Positions 20,163-28,360 of a DNA stretch of 64,000 bases are shown in pieces. Under the pieces are notes generated by a model. It saw nothing but the letters and a program-made list of their open reading frames with translations, made no database searches and was not told the origin of the DNA. Position 1 is the stretch's first letter; every line of letters starts with the position of its first letter. Position numbers and translations under genes: made by a program. The stretch spans positions 1,612,001 to 1,676,000 of the forward strand of contig NZ_CP053748.1 of NCBI RefSeq assembly GCF_024400215.1, given 5' to 3'. Origin of the DNA: Massilia sp. erpn. GTDB taxonomy: Bacteria; Pseudomonadota; Gammaproteobacteria; Burkholderiales; Burkholderiaceae_D.

Positions 20163-23100
20163 TATTTGCCTGCCTTGTCGCCCTCGAAACCAATGACTGT
20201 AGCATTGGCCCAGTTGGCGCACACTTTGGCCGCGTCCTTACCGTGCGCGCCCAGGGTGCGCAGACTCAGAAGCGAGACACCACGGATGTCCAGCTCCGGT
20301 TTGACCACGGCCGGCGCCGCGATCAAGCCGCTATCGAACAGCAATTTGCCGTCGCCGTGCACCTGGAATTGCAGGCCACCCGCCTGGCGGCAGCTGTCGT
20401 CGATACCGACGTCGGCGCGGAACAGCTGCCAGTCGCCGCTCAGGCGGTAATCGACCTGGCTTTGCGCCGCCACCGGCAAGCCCTTGCTGAATTTCAGGCC
20501 ATTCATCTGCAGCAGGCGCGGCTTGCTCAGATTGCGGCTGAGGTCCGGCTTCGCTTCCGACAGCGCCAGCTGCTGCTTGGCGCGGTTCGGCGCGGGCGCT
20601 TCCAGCACACGGAATTCGGAAATGGTGATCGGGTTCACCTGCGGCGGCAGGAAGGCGTTGAAGGCCTTGGCCTGCTTGCCGTTGCCATTGGTGGCGGTGA
20701 CCATCGGATCGTTGGTGCTCTCGTCCTGGCCCTGCTCCTGGGTGCTCAGCACGCGGAAGCGGAACAAGCTGCCCGCCTTGGCCGGGAATTCGACCTTCTG
20801 CTTGCCCTCCACCATTTTCAGGCGGCCGGTGAAGACCGGCTGGCCCCATTCGCCATTGCGGTCGCCCAGATAAATCTCGAAGTCGCGCACCTGTCCGCTC
20901 TGCCAATGCTTGTCGTTGCGCGGCGAGATTTCGAAGCCGTTGATCATGCGCCGTTCGCCCAGCGCCAGCGTGAATTCGTGCGCGCCGGTCTTCTGCGACT
21001 GGTCGCGGATGGTGCGGAACCAGGTGTCGGGCTTGTCGTCGAAAGCGTTTTCCAGCTTGTGGCCCGGTTCTTCGGCCGGACGGTTCAGCACCAGGATGCT
21101 GTCGGCCGCCACCGCGTTACCCAGGTCGGGCGCGGCGCCGAAGGCCGGCGTCTGCGCCAGCACGGCATCGCTGGCGATGGCCAGGTCGAAGCGGTAGGCC
21201 GCGCGCACGCTGGTCTTCTCCGATTTGGCGTGCACCGTGCCGTATTTGGCTTGCGCGTCATAGAACCAGCCCGCGCCGCCCTTTTCGAAGTCGCCCAGCG
21301 TGGCGTATTCCTTCAGTGCCTTGCCGCCCAGCGCCAGCGCTTGCGGCTTGACGCGGGTATGCACTTGCAGGCGGTAGACGCGCTGCTCTTCCTGTCCCGC
21401 ATACTTGCCCTGCACCGCGCCGACCTCCACGCTGATATCGCCGGCGCGGTCCTGCGGCGCCTGCACCGTGAACTGCTGGCTGCTGAAAGCGCCGTCCTTG
21501 TACTGGCGCGTGTTGCCGTCATCCTCGTACATGGTGAAGGCGGACTGGCCATGCGGATAGATATCCAGGGTCAGCACATCCTTCGGCACCTGGCCGTCGT
21601 ACAGGGCGGATGGGTACATCGGGATGATGGCGCCGGCGCGCACCAGCACCGGCAGCTTGTCCAGCGTGACCGGATAATCGATCACTTTGCCGGATGCTCC
21701 CGCTTCAATCACGCGGCCATCCCAGTAATCGACCCACTGCCCCTGCGGCAGATAGATATTCTTGCGCCAGCCCTTGCTGGCCGCCTGGCTGCGGTAGACC
21801 GGCGCCACGAGGAAATCGCGGCCCAGCAGGAACTGGTATTTGTACGCTTCATCGTTGGCATGCGGATCGGCCGGATGGTCCCACATCAGGCCACGCACGA
21901 TGGGCGCGCCGGTCTGCTCGGCTTCGCGCGAATAGGTGTACATATACGGCGTCAGGCGCATTTTCAGCTTCAGGTAGTCGCGGTTGATGCTGCGGTAAGG
22001 CTCGTCGAACCACCACGGATGCTTGCGTTCATTTTTGGCCCAGCCGGACATCCCCATCAGCACCGGCGTGAAGGCCTTCCATTGCAGGTCGCGCGTATAG
22101 GTTTCCGGGCTGCCGCCGAAGATGCCGTCCACATCGCCCGTGGCGTAAGCCTGGCCCGACAGGCCGGAACCGATCAGGGTCGGAATATGCCAGCGGATAT
22201 AGTCCCAGCTGCCCGACTGGTCGCCGGTCCAGGTCACGGCGTAGCGCTGCATGCCGGCCCAGCCCATCACGGTCCAGATGAAGGGGCGCGCATCGGAATT
22301 GGACAGGATGCCGTCGGCCGCCGCCTTGTTCGCATCAAGCGCAAACTGGTAGCCCTGGCCGGTCCAGGCCACGTCCAGCTTCTGCGCGCGGCTGCCGGCC
22401 GTGCCGACTTCCCACTTGATCTTGTCAACGCCGTTCTCGGTCCACAGGCCGGTGCGGAAGCCGTACTGCTTCAAGCCTTCCACCACTTTCGGCAGATCGG
22501 TGTAGCCGCAGCCATAACCGTCGTTGGGCAGAATCCAGCCGCCCGGCATATCGTGTTCGCGGTATTTGGCGGCCACCGACAGCACCACATCGGGCGTAGT
22601 GCCGGTCGGACCATCGCTCCAGCCGGGCGGCGTGGTGCCGGGCTTCTTCACATTGTCCTTGTCGTTGTAGCAGTCGGCGTCGCCGTACTCGTAGGCCCAG
22701 CGCGGCAGCAGGGCGGCGCGGCCGGTCAGCTCGGTGTAGGCATCCAGCACCTTGTGGATCGAGCCGCCCGCGAAGTAATAGGCGTCGAAGCGGTTCTCGC
22801 GGTGGCCTGCGGTGATGAACTCATTCGAGCGGAAATCGTAACTGCCATTGGCCCAGGTGTTGCGCAGCACGCCGTAGCCGCCGCTGGTCATATAGAAGGG
22901 CGCCGGGCTGGGACGGTCGCCCTCCTCCCAGCCGCCCGAATACGAGATCGGCAGCTCCTTACCCTTGAAGCTGTAGGCGCCGTTCTGCTGGCCGCCGCCG
23001 AAGAAGTGCTCGTTCGCCGTGGTGGACAGGGTCTGGAAGCTGCTGTCGGCCGACAGTTCCAGCGGCTGCATCTCGCGCCAGACCAGGGTCTGGTTATCGG

Positions 23101-23464
23101 CCTTGTACAGCTCGAAGCGCAGCGGCTTCTTGTAGATGCGCAGGGCCAGCGCCTCGGTCTGGATCAGGTGATGGTCAGGCAGCTCGCTGTGGCGGAAGGC
23201 CACGGCGGCGTAATCGGTCTTCAGCACGATGGGCGCGGCCTTGTCGCCCGCGCCGCTGAACTTGCCCTGCGGGCCGGCCAGGATGCGGAACACATCCGGG
23301 CGCAGCAGCTCCACGCGCAGCGCCACGCCCTTGTCCGTCGCCAGTTCCAGCTTGCTGTCCTTCTGGGCGAATTTGTTCAGATTGCCGACCGGCGCGGCGC
23401 TGGCGCTCAGGCACAGCAGGGTGGCGGCGGTGGCGAACAGGGTTTTGCGAAGCACTGGCAGCAT
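20162..23464 (-). CDS. Exported glycoside hydrolase family 31 enzyme with C-terminal binding modules
   Basis: 1100 residues from ATG 23464, which begins the signal peptide LRKTLFATAATLLCLSASAA. The GH31 barrel holds the likely nucleophile Asp in KLDVAWTGQGY (about 363) and the acid/base Asp in WTGDQSGSWD (about 413), followed by TGDVDGIFGGSPETYTRDLQ. A proximal beta-domain follows, then a discoidin-like module (about 775-955) and a C-terminal NPCBM-like module. The active-site wording resembles bacterial glucosyl/isomaltosyl-transferring GH31 enzymes (from memory). Alpha-glucosidase, transglycosidase or alpha-N-acetylgalactosaminidase activity are all known in the family. It heads the six-gene operon and is predicted to be periplasmic or exported. 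The longer frame starts with GTG 23494 without a ribosome-binding site. Confidence 0.87.
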   Translation of the reverse strand: MLPVLRKTLFATAATLLCLSASAAPVGNLNKFAQKDSKLELATDKGVALRVELLRPDVFRILAGPQGKFSGAGDKAAPIVLKTDYAAVAFRHSELPDHHLIQTEALALRIYKKPLRFELYKADNQTLVWREMQPLELSADSSFQTLSTTANEHFFGGGQQNGAYSFKGKELPISYSGGWEEGDRPSPAPFYMTSGGYGVLRNTWANGSYDFRSNEFITAGHRENRFDAYYFAGGSIHKVLDAYTELTGRAALLPRWAYEYGDADCYNDKDNVKKPGTTPPGWSDGPTGTTPDVVLSVAAKYREHDMPGGWILPNDGYGCGYTDLPKVVEGLKQYGFRTGLWTENGVDKIKWEVGTAGSRAQKLDVAWTGQGYQFALDANKAAADGILSNSDARPFIWTVMGWAGMQRYAVTWTGDQSGSWDYIRWHIPTLIGSGLSGQAYATGDVDGIFGGSPETYTRDLQWKAFTPVLMGMSGWAKNERKHPWWFDEPYRSINRDYLKLKMRLTPYMYTYSREAEQTGAPIVRGLMWDHPADPHANDEAYKYQFLLGRDFLVAPVYRSQAASKGWRKNIYLPQGQWVDYWDGRVIEAGASGKVIDYPVTLDKLPVLVRAGAIIPMYPSALYDGQVPKDVLTLDIYPHGQSAFTMYEDDGNTRQYKDGAFSSQQFTVQAPQDRAGDISVEVGAVQGKYAGQEEQRVYRLQVHTRVKPQALALGGKALKEYATLGDFEKGGAGWFYDAQAKYGTVHAKSEKTSVRAAYRFDLAIASDAVLAQTPAFGAAPDLGNAVAADSILVLNRPAEEPGHKLENAFDDKPDTWFRTIRDQSQKTGAHEFTLALGERRMINGFEISPRNDKHWQSGQVRDFEIYLGDRNGEWGQPVFTGRLKMVEGKQKVEFPAKAGSLFRFRVLSTQEQGQDESTNDPMVTATNGNGKQAKAFNAFLPPQVNPITISEFRVLEAPAPNRAKQQLALSEAKPDLSRNLSKPRLLQMNGLKFSKGLPVAAQSQVDYRLSGDWQLFRADVGIDDSCRQAGGLQFQVHGDGKLLFDSGLIAAPAVVKPELDIRGVSLLSLRTLGAHGKDAAKVCANWANATVIGFEGDKAGK

Positions 23465-23546
23465 GGGGCGGGTCCGGTCTGGTGAATGTTGCACAGAATG
23501 TACACAAGCCCGGCCGCAAAGGCCAGCGACGCTTTTTCACCGGCCG

Positions 23547-23560
23547 CATTAGAAAAATTT
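23547..23560 (-). promoter_or_regulatory. Shared upstream motif of the GH31 operon
   Basis: AAATTTTTCTAATG on the minus strand, 83 bp upstream of the GH31 start. It is identical in sequence and orientation, and nearly in distance, to the motif upstream of the TonB receptor (7871-7884). Co-regulation is inferred. Confidence 0.5.
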
Positions 23561-23609
23561 AAGGGCCGCGGATGGCGCCGCCAAACCCTTTGGGCGCGAT
23601 GTGCAAAAA

Positions 23610-23631
23610 ATAATTTCCAAATGGAAATTAT
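23610..23631. promoter_or_regulatory. Perfect palindrome upstream of the signal-peptidase-like gene
   Basis: Nine-bp perfect arms, ATAATTTCC and GGAAATTAT, flank AAAT; the site ends 39 bp before the ATG and runs into the AT-rich TATATTAATTTACAAT, which offers a -10 element. It looks like a dimeric repressor site; the regulator is unknown. Confidence 0.5.
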
Positions 23632-23670
23632 ATTAATTTACAATATTGGCAACTTCAGAAAGAGCGGGCT

Positions 23671-24591
23671 ATGCGGGAAATATCCAGGCCAATATTGGCG
23701 TTTGCCTTAAGCATCTTTGCCCCACCTTTGGGCTTGCTGTACGCGGGCCGCTGGGCTGCGGCGCTATTGATGGGCGTGCTGGCCTTGTCGCTGGAGCTGG
23801 CGCTGTCCTTGCGCTTGCTCGAGCTGCCCTACGACCGGCTCAACACGCAACTGCCATTCCTCCTGGCTTTGGGCGCCGCACTCTGGGCTTTTTCGGCCGC
23901 CAAGCAGGCGCCGCAAGGCGTCCGTCCCTGGTATGCCCGCTGGCCCGGCCTGCCCGGCCTTTGCGCGCTGGCCATCATCGTGTTTGCCGGCTGCCGCATC
24001 TTTCTCTACCAGCCCTTTCCGGTCGCCTCGCGCGCCATGGAACCCACCTTCCAGCCTGGTTCCCGCATCCTGGCGCAAAAATTCGGCTATGGCCATTACA
24101 GCTGGTATGGCATGCGCTTCGGCAGCCAGGCCATCACCGCCCCGATCCGGCGCGGCGACATTCTGCTGTTTGAATCGCCGGTCGGCATACAACGGCCGAT
24201 CTATACCATGCGCGTGGCCGGCCTGCCCGGCGACCGCATCGTCTATCGCAATAAACAGCTCTTCATTAACGGCCAAAACAGCCAGCTGGGACCGGATGGC
24301 GAATACCAGTCCGACGGCATGGTGGGCGCCTTGCAGCGCCAGCACAACCGCCTCGATGGCACGGACTTCGCCACCCTCGAAAATCCCGACAAGCCACAAC
24401 TACAGAAAGAGGCCGACAACTTCCCCTTCCGCGAACATTGCCATTACAGCGAAAGCGAAATCCGCTGCGAAATCCCGCCCGGCCACTACTACATGCTGGG
24501 CGATAACCGCGACTACAGCAACGACAGCCGCTACTGGGGCTTTGTGCCGGCCAGCCATATCGTCGGCAAATTCGTCAAAACCCTCCGCTGA
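23671..24591 (+). CDS. Signal peptidase I homologue lacking catalytic Ser and Lys
   Basis: 306 residues of peptidase family S26. Three to four hydrophobic segments (about 8-25, 28-47, 60-78, 95-113) precede the periplasmic domain, more than the two of a standard proteobacterial LepB. Box B reads ASRAMEPTFQPG, so the position of the nucleophile Ser is Ala122. Box D reads YTMRVAGLPGD, so the general-base Lys is Met180. Box E is intact (GDNRDYSNDSRYWG, 277-290). Codons were checked: GCC for Ala122 and ATG for Met180. It should therefore fold as a signal peptidase but not cleave; Staphylococcus SpsA is a known family parallel. It stands alone between divergent GH31 and the small gene at 24746. 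Confidence 0.88.
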   Translation: MREISRPILAFALSIFAPPLGLLYAGRWAAALLMGVLALSLELALSLRLLELPYDRLNTQLPFLLALGAALWAFSAAKQAPQGVRPWYARWPGLPGLCALAIIVFAGCRIFLYQPFPVASRAMEPTFQPGSRILAQKFGYGHYSWYGMRFGSQAITAPIRRGDILLFESPVGIQRPIYTMRVAGLPGDRIVYRNKQLFINGQNSQLGPDGEYQSDGMVGALQRQHNRLDGTDFATLENPDKPQLQKEADNFPFREHCHYSESEIRCEIPPGHYYMLGDNRDYSNDSRYWGFVPASHIVGKFVKTLR

Positions 24592-24627
24592 GCATACAGC
24601 GTCGGGGTTCTCCCCTACCCGCGCATG

Positions 24628-24738
24628 CCTCGTTTAACCGGGCAATGTCTCGTTTATCCTCGTTTTTGTAACTGACTTCCGGGAACTCTCAGAGGAAGAA
24701 CCCACTCCAACGTGGTATCTCCACGAGCAAAAACGAGG
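24628..24738. repeat. CTCGTTT repeats upstream of the small gene at 24746
   Basis: CCTCGTTT or TCTCGTTT occurs three times in direct orientation (near 24628, 24648 and 24658) and once inverted (AAAAACGAGG at 24729-24738, pairing with CCTCGTTTTT at 24658-24667). The inverted copy lies just before the start codon and covers its ribosome-binding site, so an operator or a translation-control hairpin is possible. Confidence 0.4.
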
Positions 24739-24745
24739 CAAAACC

Positions 24746-25207
24746 ATGAAAGGCGAGGCCTTTACCGTAGATATACCACCCACCATCTACTTCAAGTTAT
24801 CCACGCATCTGTTCCACACCTTCGACAAGCGCCAGCCCGGCGAAGTGGCAACCCAAGCCATCCGCACCTGGCTCGCAGCCGAACGCGGCAAAGCCAGCGG
24901 CCGCGGATATCAATGGAAGAGCTTGTTTCTGCCTGACAGTACCGAACTGCGCATGCACTATCGCGGCGATTACTACTACGCCAAAGTCGAGGGCGACCGG
25001 CTGATGTACAACTACGAACCCGTTTCGCCGCGCGAATGGACCCTGCTCGTCACCGGCACTGTGCGCAATGCCTGGCGCGATATCTGGATACGGCGCAATG
25101 CCGGCGAATGCTGGTTGCGCGCATCGATGTGGCGCAGTCAAAACTCGGTTGAAGCCCTGCTTCCCTATGCCGAGCGGCGCCGGCACGCCCGCCGCAGTAC
25201 TGACTAA
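24746..25207 (+). CDS. Hypothetical protein of unknown family
   Basis: 153 residues, basic, soluble, no signal peptide. The opening (MKGEAFTVDIPPTIYFKLST) and the segment DKRQPGEVATQAIRTWLAAE look like a helical, possibly DNA-associated, N-terminal part. The C-terminal half is rich in Trp, Tyr and Arg (LLVTGTVRNAWRDIWIRRNA). GAGG stands nine bases before the ATG. A strong terminator follows directly, so it is an independent unit. I do not recognise it; the repeat-bearing leader and the basic tail suggest a regulatory or nucleic-acid-related role only weakly. Confidence 0.7.
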   Translation: MKGEAFTVDIPPTIYFKLSTHLFHTFDKRQPGEVATQAIRTWLAAERGKASGRGYQWKSLFLPDSTELRMHYRGDYYYAKVEGDRLMYNYEPVSPREWTLLVTGTVRNAWRDIWIRRNAGECWLRASMWRSQNSVEALLPYAERRRHARRSTD

Positions 25208-25210
25208 AAC

Positions 25211-25241
25211 AAAACAGCCAGCTCGCAAGCTGGCTGTTTTT
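25211..25241. terminator. Strong rho-independent terminator
   Basis: AAAACAGCCAGCT and AGCTGGCTGTTTT form a 13-bp perfect stem around CGCA, ending in a T run on the plus strand and an equivalent A/T flank on the other. It serves the gene at 24746 and, being symmetric, probably also phaB from the other side. Confidence 0.9.
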
Positions 25242-25258
25242 CGTGGGCAGGCCGCCGC

Positions 25259-25999
25259 TTAGTACATATGCTGGCCGCCGTTGATGGCGATATTCGCGCC
25301 GGTCACGAAGGCCGCTTCTTCCGAAGCCAGGTAGGCGACCAGGCCGGCCACTTCTTCCGGCTTGCCCAGGCGCGACATCGGGATCTGCGGCAGGATTTTC
25401 GATTCCAGCACTTCCTGCGGGATCTCCATCACCATCTTGGTGCCGATATAGCCCGGCGAGATGGTGTTCACGGTCACGCCCTTGCGCGCCACTTCCAGCG
25501 CCAGCGCCTTGGTGAAACCGTGTACGCCGGCCTTGGCGGCCGAGTAGTTGGTCTGGCCGAAAGCGCCTTTCTGGCCGTTCACGGAGGAGATATTGATGAT
25601 GCGTCCCCAGCCGCGCTCCACCATGCCGTCCGCTACCGGCTTGGTCATATTGAAGACGGAATCCAGATTGGTGCCCATCACCGCGTCCCAATTGGTTTTG
25701 TCCATCTTCTTGAACGTCATGTCGCGGGTGATGCCTGCGTTATTCACCAGCACATCGACCGGACCGATATCGCGCTCGACCGCCGCGACACAGGTCTGGG
25801 CCGAATCGTAATCGGCCACGTCGCAGGGATAGGCCTTGAAGTCATAGCCCTGGTCGCGCATCGTCGCCAGCCAAGATTCATGCGTCTTGTTCGATGGGGA
25901 ATACGTGGTTACTACCTTGTAGCCCAGGGCTGCCAGTTTGATGCATACCGCTTCGCCGAGACCACCCATGCCGCCTGTTACTAATGCAACTCGTGCCAT
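25259..25999 (-). CDS. phaB: Acetoacetyl-CoA reductase
   Basis: 246 residues of the SDR family in the PhaB subgroup. TGGMGGLGEAVC binds the cofactor, NNAGITRDMTFKKMDK is the typical PhaB stretch, and NISSVNGQKGAFGQTNYSAAKAG holds the Ser-Tyr-Lys triad. It reduces acetoacetyl-CoA with NADPH to (R)-3-hydroxybutyryl-CoA, the monomer for polyhydroxybutyrate. It follows phaA by 37 bp in the same operon. No polymerase (phaC) lies in this window. Confidence 0.94.
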   Translation of the reverse strand: MARVALVTGGMGGLGEAVCIKLAALGYKVVTTYSPSNKTHESWLATMRDQGYDFKAYPCDVADYDSAQTCVAAVERDIGPVDVLVNNAGITRDMTFKKMDKTNWDAVMGTNLDSVFNMTKPVADGMVERGWGRIINISSVNGQKGAFGQTNYSAAKAGVHGFTKALALEVARKGVTVNTISPGYIGTKMVMEIPQEVLESKILPQIPMSRLGKPEEVAGLVAYLASEEAAFVTGANIAINGGQHMY

Positions 26000-26036
26000 A
26001 TGTTATCCCCTGTGTTTTACGTTCAAAAAATACTGC

Positions 26037-27215
26037 TTAATCGCGTTCCAGCGCCAGCGCCACGCCCATGCCGCCGCCGATGCACAGCGAAGCCAGGCCT
26101 TTCTTGGCGTCGCGGCGCGCCATTTCGTGCAGCAGCGTCACCAGGATGCGCGCGCCCGAAGCGCCGATCGGGTGGCCGATGGCGATGGCGCCGCCATTCA
26201 CGTTGATCTTGCTGGTGTCCCAGCCCATTTCGCGGTTGACGGCGATCGCCTGCGCTGCGAAGGCCTCATTGATCTCCATCAGGTCCAGCTCCTGCGGCGT
26301 CCAGCCGGCTTTCTGCAGGCACAGTTTGGAAGCCGACACCGGCCCCAGGCCCATCACGGCCGGATCCAGGCCGGACGAGGCGTAGGACTTGATGCGCGCC
26401 AGCGGTTTCAGGCCGAGCTGCTTGGCCTGGGTGGCCGACATCATGATCACGGCAGCAGCGCCGTCGTTGATGCCGGAAGCGTTACCGGCGGTCACGCTGC
26501 CCTCTTTCGAGAACGCCGGACGCAGCGACGACAACGCGTCCAGCGTAGAGCCGGCCTTGATGTATTCGTCGCTGTCGAAGACGATGCTGCCCTTCTTCTG
26601 CACGATTTCCAGCGGCAGGATCTCATCCTTGAACTTGCCGGCTTTCTGCGCGGCTTCGGCCTTTTGCTGCGAGGCCAGCGCGAACTCGTCCTGCTCGGCG
26701 CGCGAAATCTCGTATTTCTTCGCCACGTTCTCGGCCGTCACGCCCATATGGTACTGGTTGTACACATCCCACAAGCCATCGACGATCATGGTGTCGACCA
26801 TCTTGGCGTCGCCCATGCGGAAGCCGTCGCGCGAACCGTTCAGCGCATGCGGCGCGGCGCTCATGTTTTCCTGGCCGCCGGCGATGATGATATTGGCATC
26901 GCCGCATTTGATGGCTTGCGCCGCCAGATGGGTGGCTTTCAGGCCGCTGCCGCACACCTTGTTGATGGTGTAAGCCGGAATGGCGGAGGGCAGGCCGGCC
27001 TTGATCACGGCCTGGCGCGCCGGGTTCTGGCCCACGGCGGCGGTCAGCACCTGGCCCAGGATGGCTTCGCTGATCAGGTTGGGGTCGATGCCGGTTTGCG
27101 TCAACAGGCCCTTGATGACGTGGGCGCCCAGTTCGGCCGCCGAAATCTTGGCCAGGCTGCCGCCAAATTTGCCGACCGCGGTACGGCCCGCGGCTACGAT
27201 AACTACATCATCCAT
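26037..27215 (-). CDS. phaA: Acetyl-CoA acetyltransferase (beta-ketothiolase)
   Basis: 392 residues, the usual thiolase size. The acylated cysteine lies in [11 protein letters not shown] near residue 88, the histidine in [11 protein letters not shown], and the second cysteine in [11 protein letters not shown]. The enzyme condenses two acetyl-CoA to acetoacetyl-CoA for phaB encoded next. The leader holds a small inverted repeat (27231-27247) and, further upstream, an FNR-type box with a well-placed -10, so oxygen limitation may raise expression. It could also act in the degradative direction. Confidence 0.93.
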   Translation of the reverse strand: MDDVVIVAAGRTAVGKFGGSLAKISAAELGAHVIKGLLTQTGIDPNLISEAILGQVLTAAVGQNPARQAVIKAGLPSAIPAYTINKVCGSGLKATHLAAQAIKCGDANIIIAGGQENMSAAPHALNGSRDGFRMGDAKMVDTMIVDGLWDVYNQYHMGVTAENVAKKYEISRAEQDEFALASQQKAEAAQKAGKFKDEILPLEIVQKKGSIVFDSDEYIKAGSTLDALSSLRPAFSKEGSVTAGNASGINDGAAAVIMMSATQAKQLGLKPLARIKSYASSGLDPAVMGLGPVSASKLCLQKAGWTPQELDLMEINEAFAAQAIAVNREMGWDTSKINVNGGAIAIGHPIGASGARILVTLLHEMARRDAKKGLASLCIGGGMGVALALERD

Positions 27216-27230
27216 TTGTTTCTCCAGTGT

Positions 27231-27247
27231 GCTGAAAGTTTTTCAGC
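27231..27247. promoter_or_regulatory. Inverted repeat in the phaA leader
   Basis: GCTGAAA and TTTCAGC are perfect 7-bp arms around three bases, 16 bp upstream of the phaA start. It may be an operator or a leader hairpin that affects translation. Confidence 0.35.
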
Positions 27248-27352
27248 GAGGTTGGTCAAGCAATATCGTTGGTTTCATTCTAACGAACAGCGTGGGCCTA
27301 TTCCAGTAGTCTCTTACTGGAAATCTGGGGTGTGCATTGACGTAGAGCAGAA

Positions 27353-27395
27353 ATGCTAATTGTTGAGGGAAAAAGAACGTTTGATATAAATCAAG
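27353..27395 (-). promoter_or_regulatory. Candidate class II FNR/ANR promoter of phaAB
   Basis: TTGATATAAATCAA (27382-27395) matches the FNR consensus TTGAT-N4-ATCAA exactly. A minus-strand -10-like TAGCAT at 27358-27353 implies a start near 27346, which places the box centre at about -42, the class II position. The site lies between the convergent-free end of metR and phaA, pointing at phaA. Confidence 0.6.
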
Positions 27396-27429
27396 TTTGC
27401 TGCAATTGTGCACAAAAAGACAATTATCG

Positions 27430-28338
27430 TTACGACAATAATTCGATACCGTCCAGCGTGCGCGCGCACTGTTCCCGTATCACATTCACAAAGTCGAGCA
27501 CGAAGGCTTTCTGCCGCAAAGCGTCCGGCACCGACACGAACAGATCGCTCCACAAACCCTGGTCGCCGACCGGGCGCGCGCTCACATAGTCGTAATCCAC
27601 ATAGTTTTTGATGGCCCAATTCGGCAGCGCGGCCACGCCGCGGCGGCTCGCCACCAATTGCAGCACGGCCACCGTCAGCTCGGCCGTGCGGCGCTGGTAA
27701 TGGATGCCGGCCGGCTTCAGCACTTCGCGGATCAGGTCGATGCGCGACTCCGGCACCGGATAGGTGATCAGGGTTTCGCCTTCAAAGTCGGCCGCTTGCA
27801 GGCGGCGCTTGGCCTGCAATTTATGCTTCAGCGCCATCACCGTCAGGATTTCAAAACGGAACAGCGGGAAGGTGGCGAACTCGCTGGCGTAGTTAGAGCC
27901 AATCACCAGGTCGGCATTGCCGGCGCGCAGCAGGTCGCAAGGTTCGCTGTGGAAGCCCGAGACCAGGTCGATTTCCACTTCCGGCCAGCGCTGGCGGAAT
28001 TCGTCCATGACCGGCATCAGCCAATCGAAGCAGGTATGGCATTCGAGCGCCACGCGCAACTGGCCCTGGTCGCCCTGGGACAGGCGGGCCACATCGCGTT
28101 CGGCTTGCTCGATTTCCGGCAACAGGGTGTCGGCCAGGCGCAGCAGGCGCGCGCCGGTGGCGGTGAACCCGATGGGCACGGTCTTGCGCTCGAACAGGGG
28201 ACCGCCGTAGCGGTCTTCCAGCAGCTTGATCTGATGCGACAGGGCCGATTGCGTCAGATTCAGCAATTGTGCAGCGCGCACCAGACTGCCGGCCGAGCGC
28301 AGCGCGGACAGGGTGCGGAGATGGCGGATTTCCAGCAT
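27430..28338 (-). CDS. metR: LysR family regulator of methionine biosynthesis
   Basis: 302 residues. The N-terminal winged helix-turn-helix (MLEIRHLRTLSALRSAGSLV, then TQSALSHQIKLLEDRYGG) and the effector-domain stretches LRVALECHTCFDWLMPVMDE and GVAALPNWAIKNYVDYDY match MetR well. Known role: homocysteine-responsive activator of metE. It is divergent from metE, with a perfect MetR box between them, which supports the assignment. It ends shortly before the phaA promoter. Confidence 0.93.
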   Translation of the reverse strand: MLEIRHLRTLSALRSAGSLVRAAQLLNLTQSALSHQIKLLEDRYGGPLFERKTVPIGFTATGARLLRLADTLLPEIEQAERDVARLSQGDQGQLRVALECHTCFDWLMPVMDEFRQRWPEVEIDLVSGFHSEPCDLLRAGNADLVIGSNYASEFATFPLFRFEILTVMALKHKLQAKRRLQAADFEGETLITYPVPESRIDLIREVLKPAGIHYQRRTAELTVAVLQLVASRRGVAALPNWAIKNYVDYDYVSARPVGDQGLWSDLFVSVPDALRQKAFVLDFVNVIREQCARTLDGIELLS

Positions 28339-28347
28339 GGTTTTGTA

Positions 28348-28360
28348 TGAAAATCTTTCA
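28348..28360. promoter_or_regulatory. MetR binding site
   Basis: TGAAAATCTTTCA fits the MetR consensus TGAA-N5-TTCA exactly and lies between metR and metE, 9 bp before the metR start and about 88 bp before the metE start. Confidence 0.75.

Noticed and set aside
20120..23485. A 1121-codon open frame antisense to the GH31 gene
   Set aside because: The opposite strand encodes a full GH31 enzyme with signal peptide and catalytic motifs; the antisense product has none.
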